DNA of 64,000 nt from the NCBI GenBank assembly GCA_017983515.1, contig JAGOBF010000017.1:1-64000 (forward strand), written 5' to 3'. The stretch comes from Promineifilum sp. (GTDB lineage Bacteria; Chloroflexota; Anaerolineae; Promineifilales; Promineifilaceae). A model generated the notes under the pieces. That model searched no databases. It was given only the letters and a program-made list of their open reading frames with translations, and was not told the origin of the DNA. Position numbers and translations under genes: made by a program. Shown here piece after piece: positions 63,835 through 64,000 of this stretch. Numbering within the stretch: position 1 is the stretch's first letter; each line of letters opens with the position of its first letter.

Positions 63835-64000
63835 GCCCGGCCTGCTCAGGAACCAAAAGAACTGGCAGCAATTTGAGCATGCGGCGGGAAATGGGTATAG
63901 TATCTTCTGGAGGGCGGTCGCTGAGCCTCGGTCACCCTTCGGCGTGGCTAAGACGCCTCTGAACCGTTTCACATTCCCTGATAACCCGCTGGAGGGATAG

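Noticed and set aside
63653..64000. Open frame running to the window end
   Set aside because: It overlaps the end of the triple-DsbA gene in another frame and has no motif; the last 166 bp show no ribosome site or protein signature.

Overview
The window is GC-rich, gene-dense bacterial chromosome. Gene content points to Chloroflexota, probably an Anaerolineae/Caldilineae-type filamentous bacterium. The pointers are lipoproteins and secreted proteins with Pro/Thr-rich linkers, kinase-like proteins fused to extracellular domains, a large family of cadherin/DUF11-type secreted repeat proteins, and ruvB next to DUF2905. This placement is inferred from gene content, not from a marker gene. I found no rRNA, tRNA, CRISPR array, insertion sequence or prophage.

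Layout. 1-5.7 kb: small membrane proteins, a histidine kinase/response regulator pair, a diheme cytochrome c and a DUF389-like membrane protein. 6-9.8 kb: adenine deaminase followed by a small accessory islet, namely a UPF0175/DUF3368 toxin-antitoxin pair bracketed by a second, diverged copy of the ade 3' end, then a lone GIY-YIG protein. 9.8-20.9 kb: AlkZ-like winged-helix protein, YjbR-like protein, MFS exporter, radical SAM enzyme plus a free-standing B12-binding protein, SEC-C protein, aroA, rsmI, rlmH, TPR protein and a channel-like membrane protein. 21-26 kb: phenylacetyl-CoA epoxidase genes paaA-paaB-paaC-paaD with a tandemly duplicated PaaB, preceded by an atypical crotonase and facing an acyl-CoA dehydrogenase-fold gene. 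26-38.9 kb: housekeeping and cell-surface sugar genes (SDR epimerase, WecG/TagA glycosyltransferase, DUF2905, ruvB, upp, WecA/MraY-like transferase, esterase lipoprotein, glgC, HAD phosphatase, DapA-family lyase, class III aminotransferase, clpS, deoxynucleoside kinase).

39.0-54.9 kb is the most unusual part. It holds a small anchored Ig-like protein, two membrane-anchored kinase-fold proteins that both lack the glycine loop and carry Glu in place of the catalytic beta-3 Lys, and three large secreted repeat proteins ending in the same PPC-like module. One kinase-like protein has an Ig-like domain plus LysM outside the membrane; the other has an SH3 domain. The block ends in a tyrosine-recombinase-fold protein that has lost its nucleophile and most active-site residues, expressed from a perfect-consensus promoter. 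I read this as a surface-adhesion or envelope-sensing locus in which pseudokinases may couple extracellular wall or polymer binding to the cytoplasm.

54.9-61.6 kb is a leftward housekeeping run (peptide-binding lipoprotein, pth, mfd, small unknown). 61.8-63.8 kb encodes a lipoprotein with three tandem DsbA-type thioredoxin domains. It could plausibly service the cysteine-paired secreted repeats, but that link is inference.
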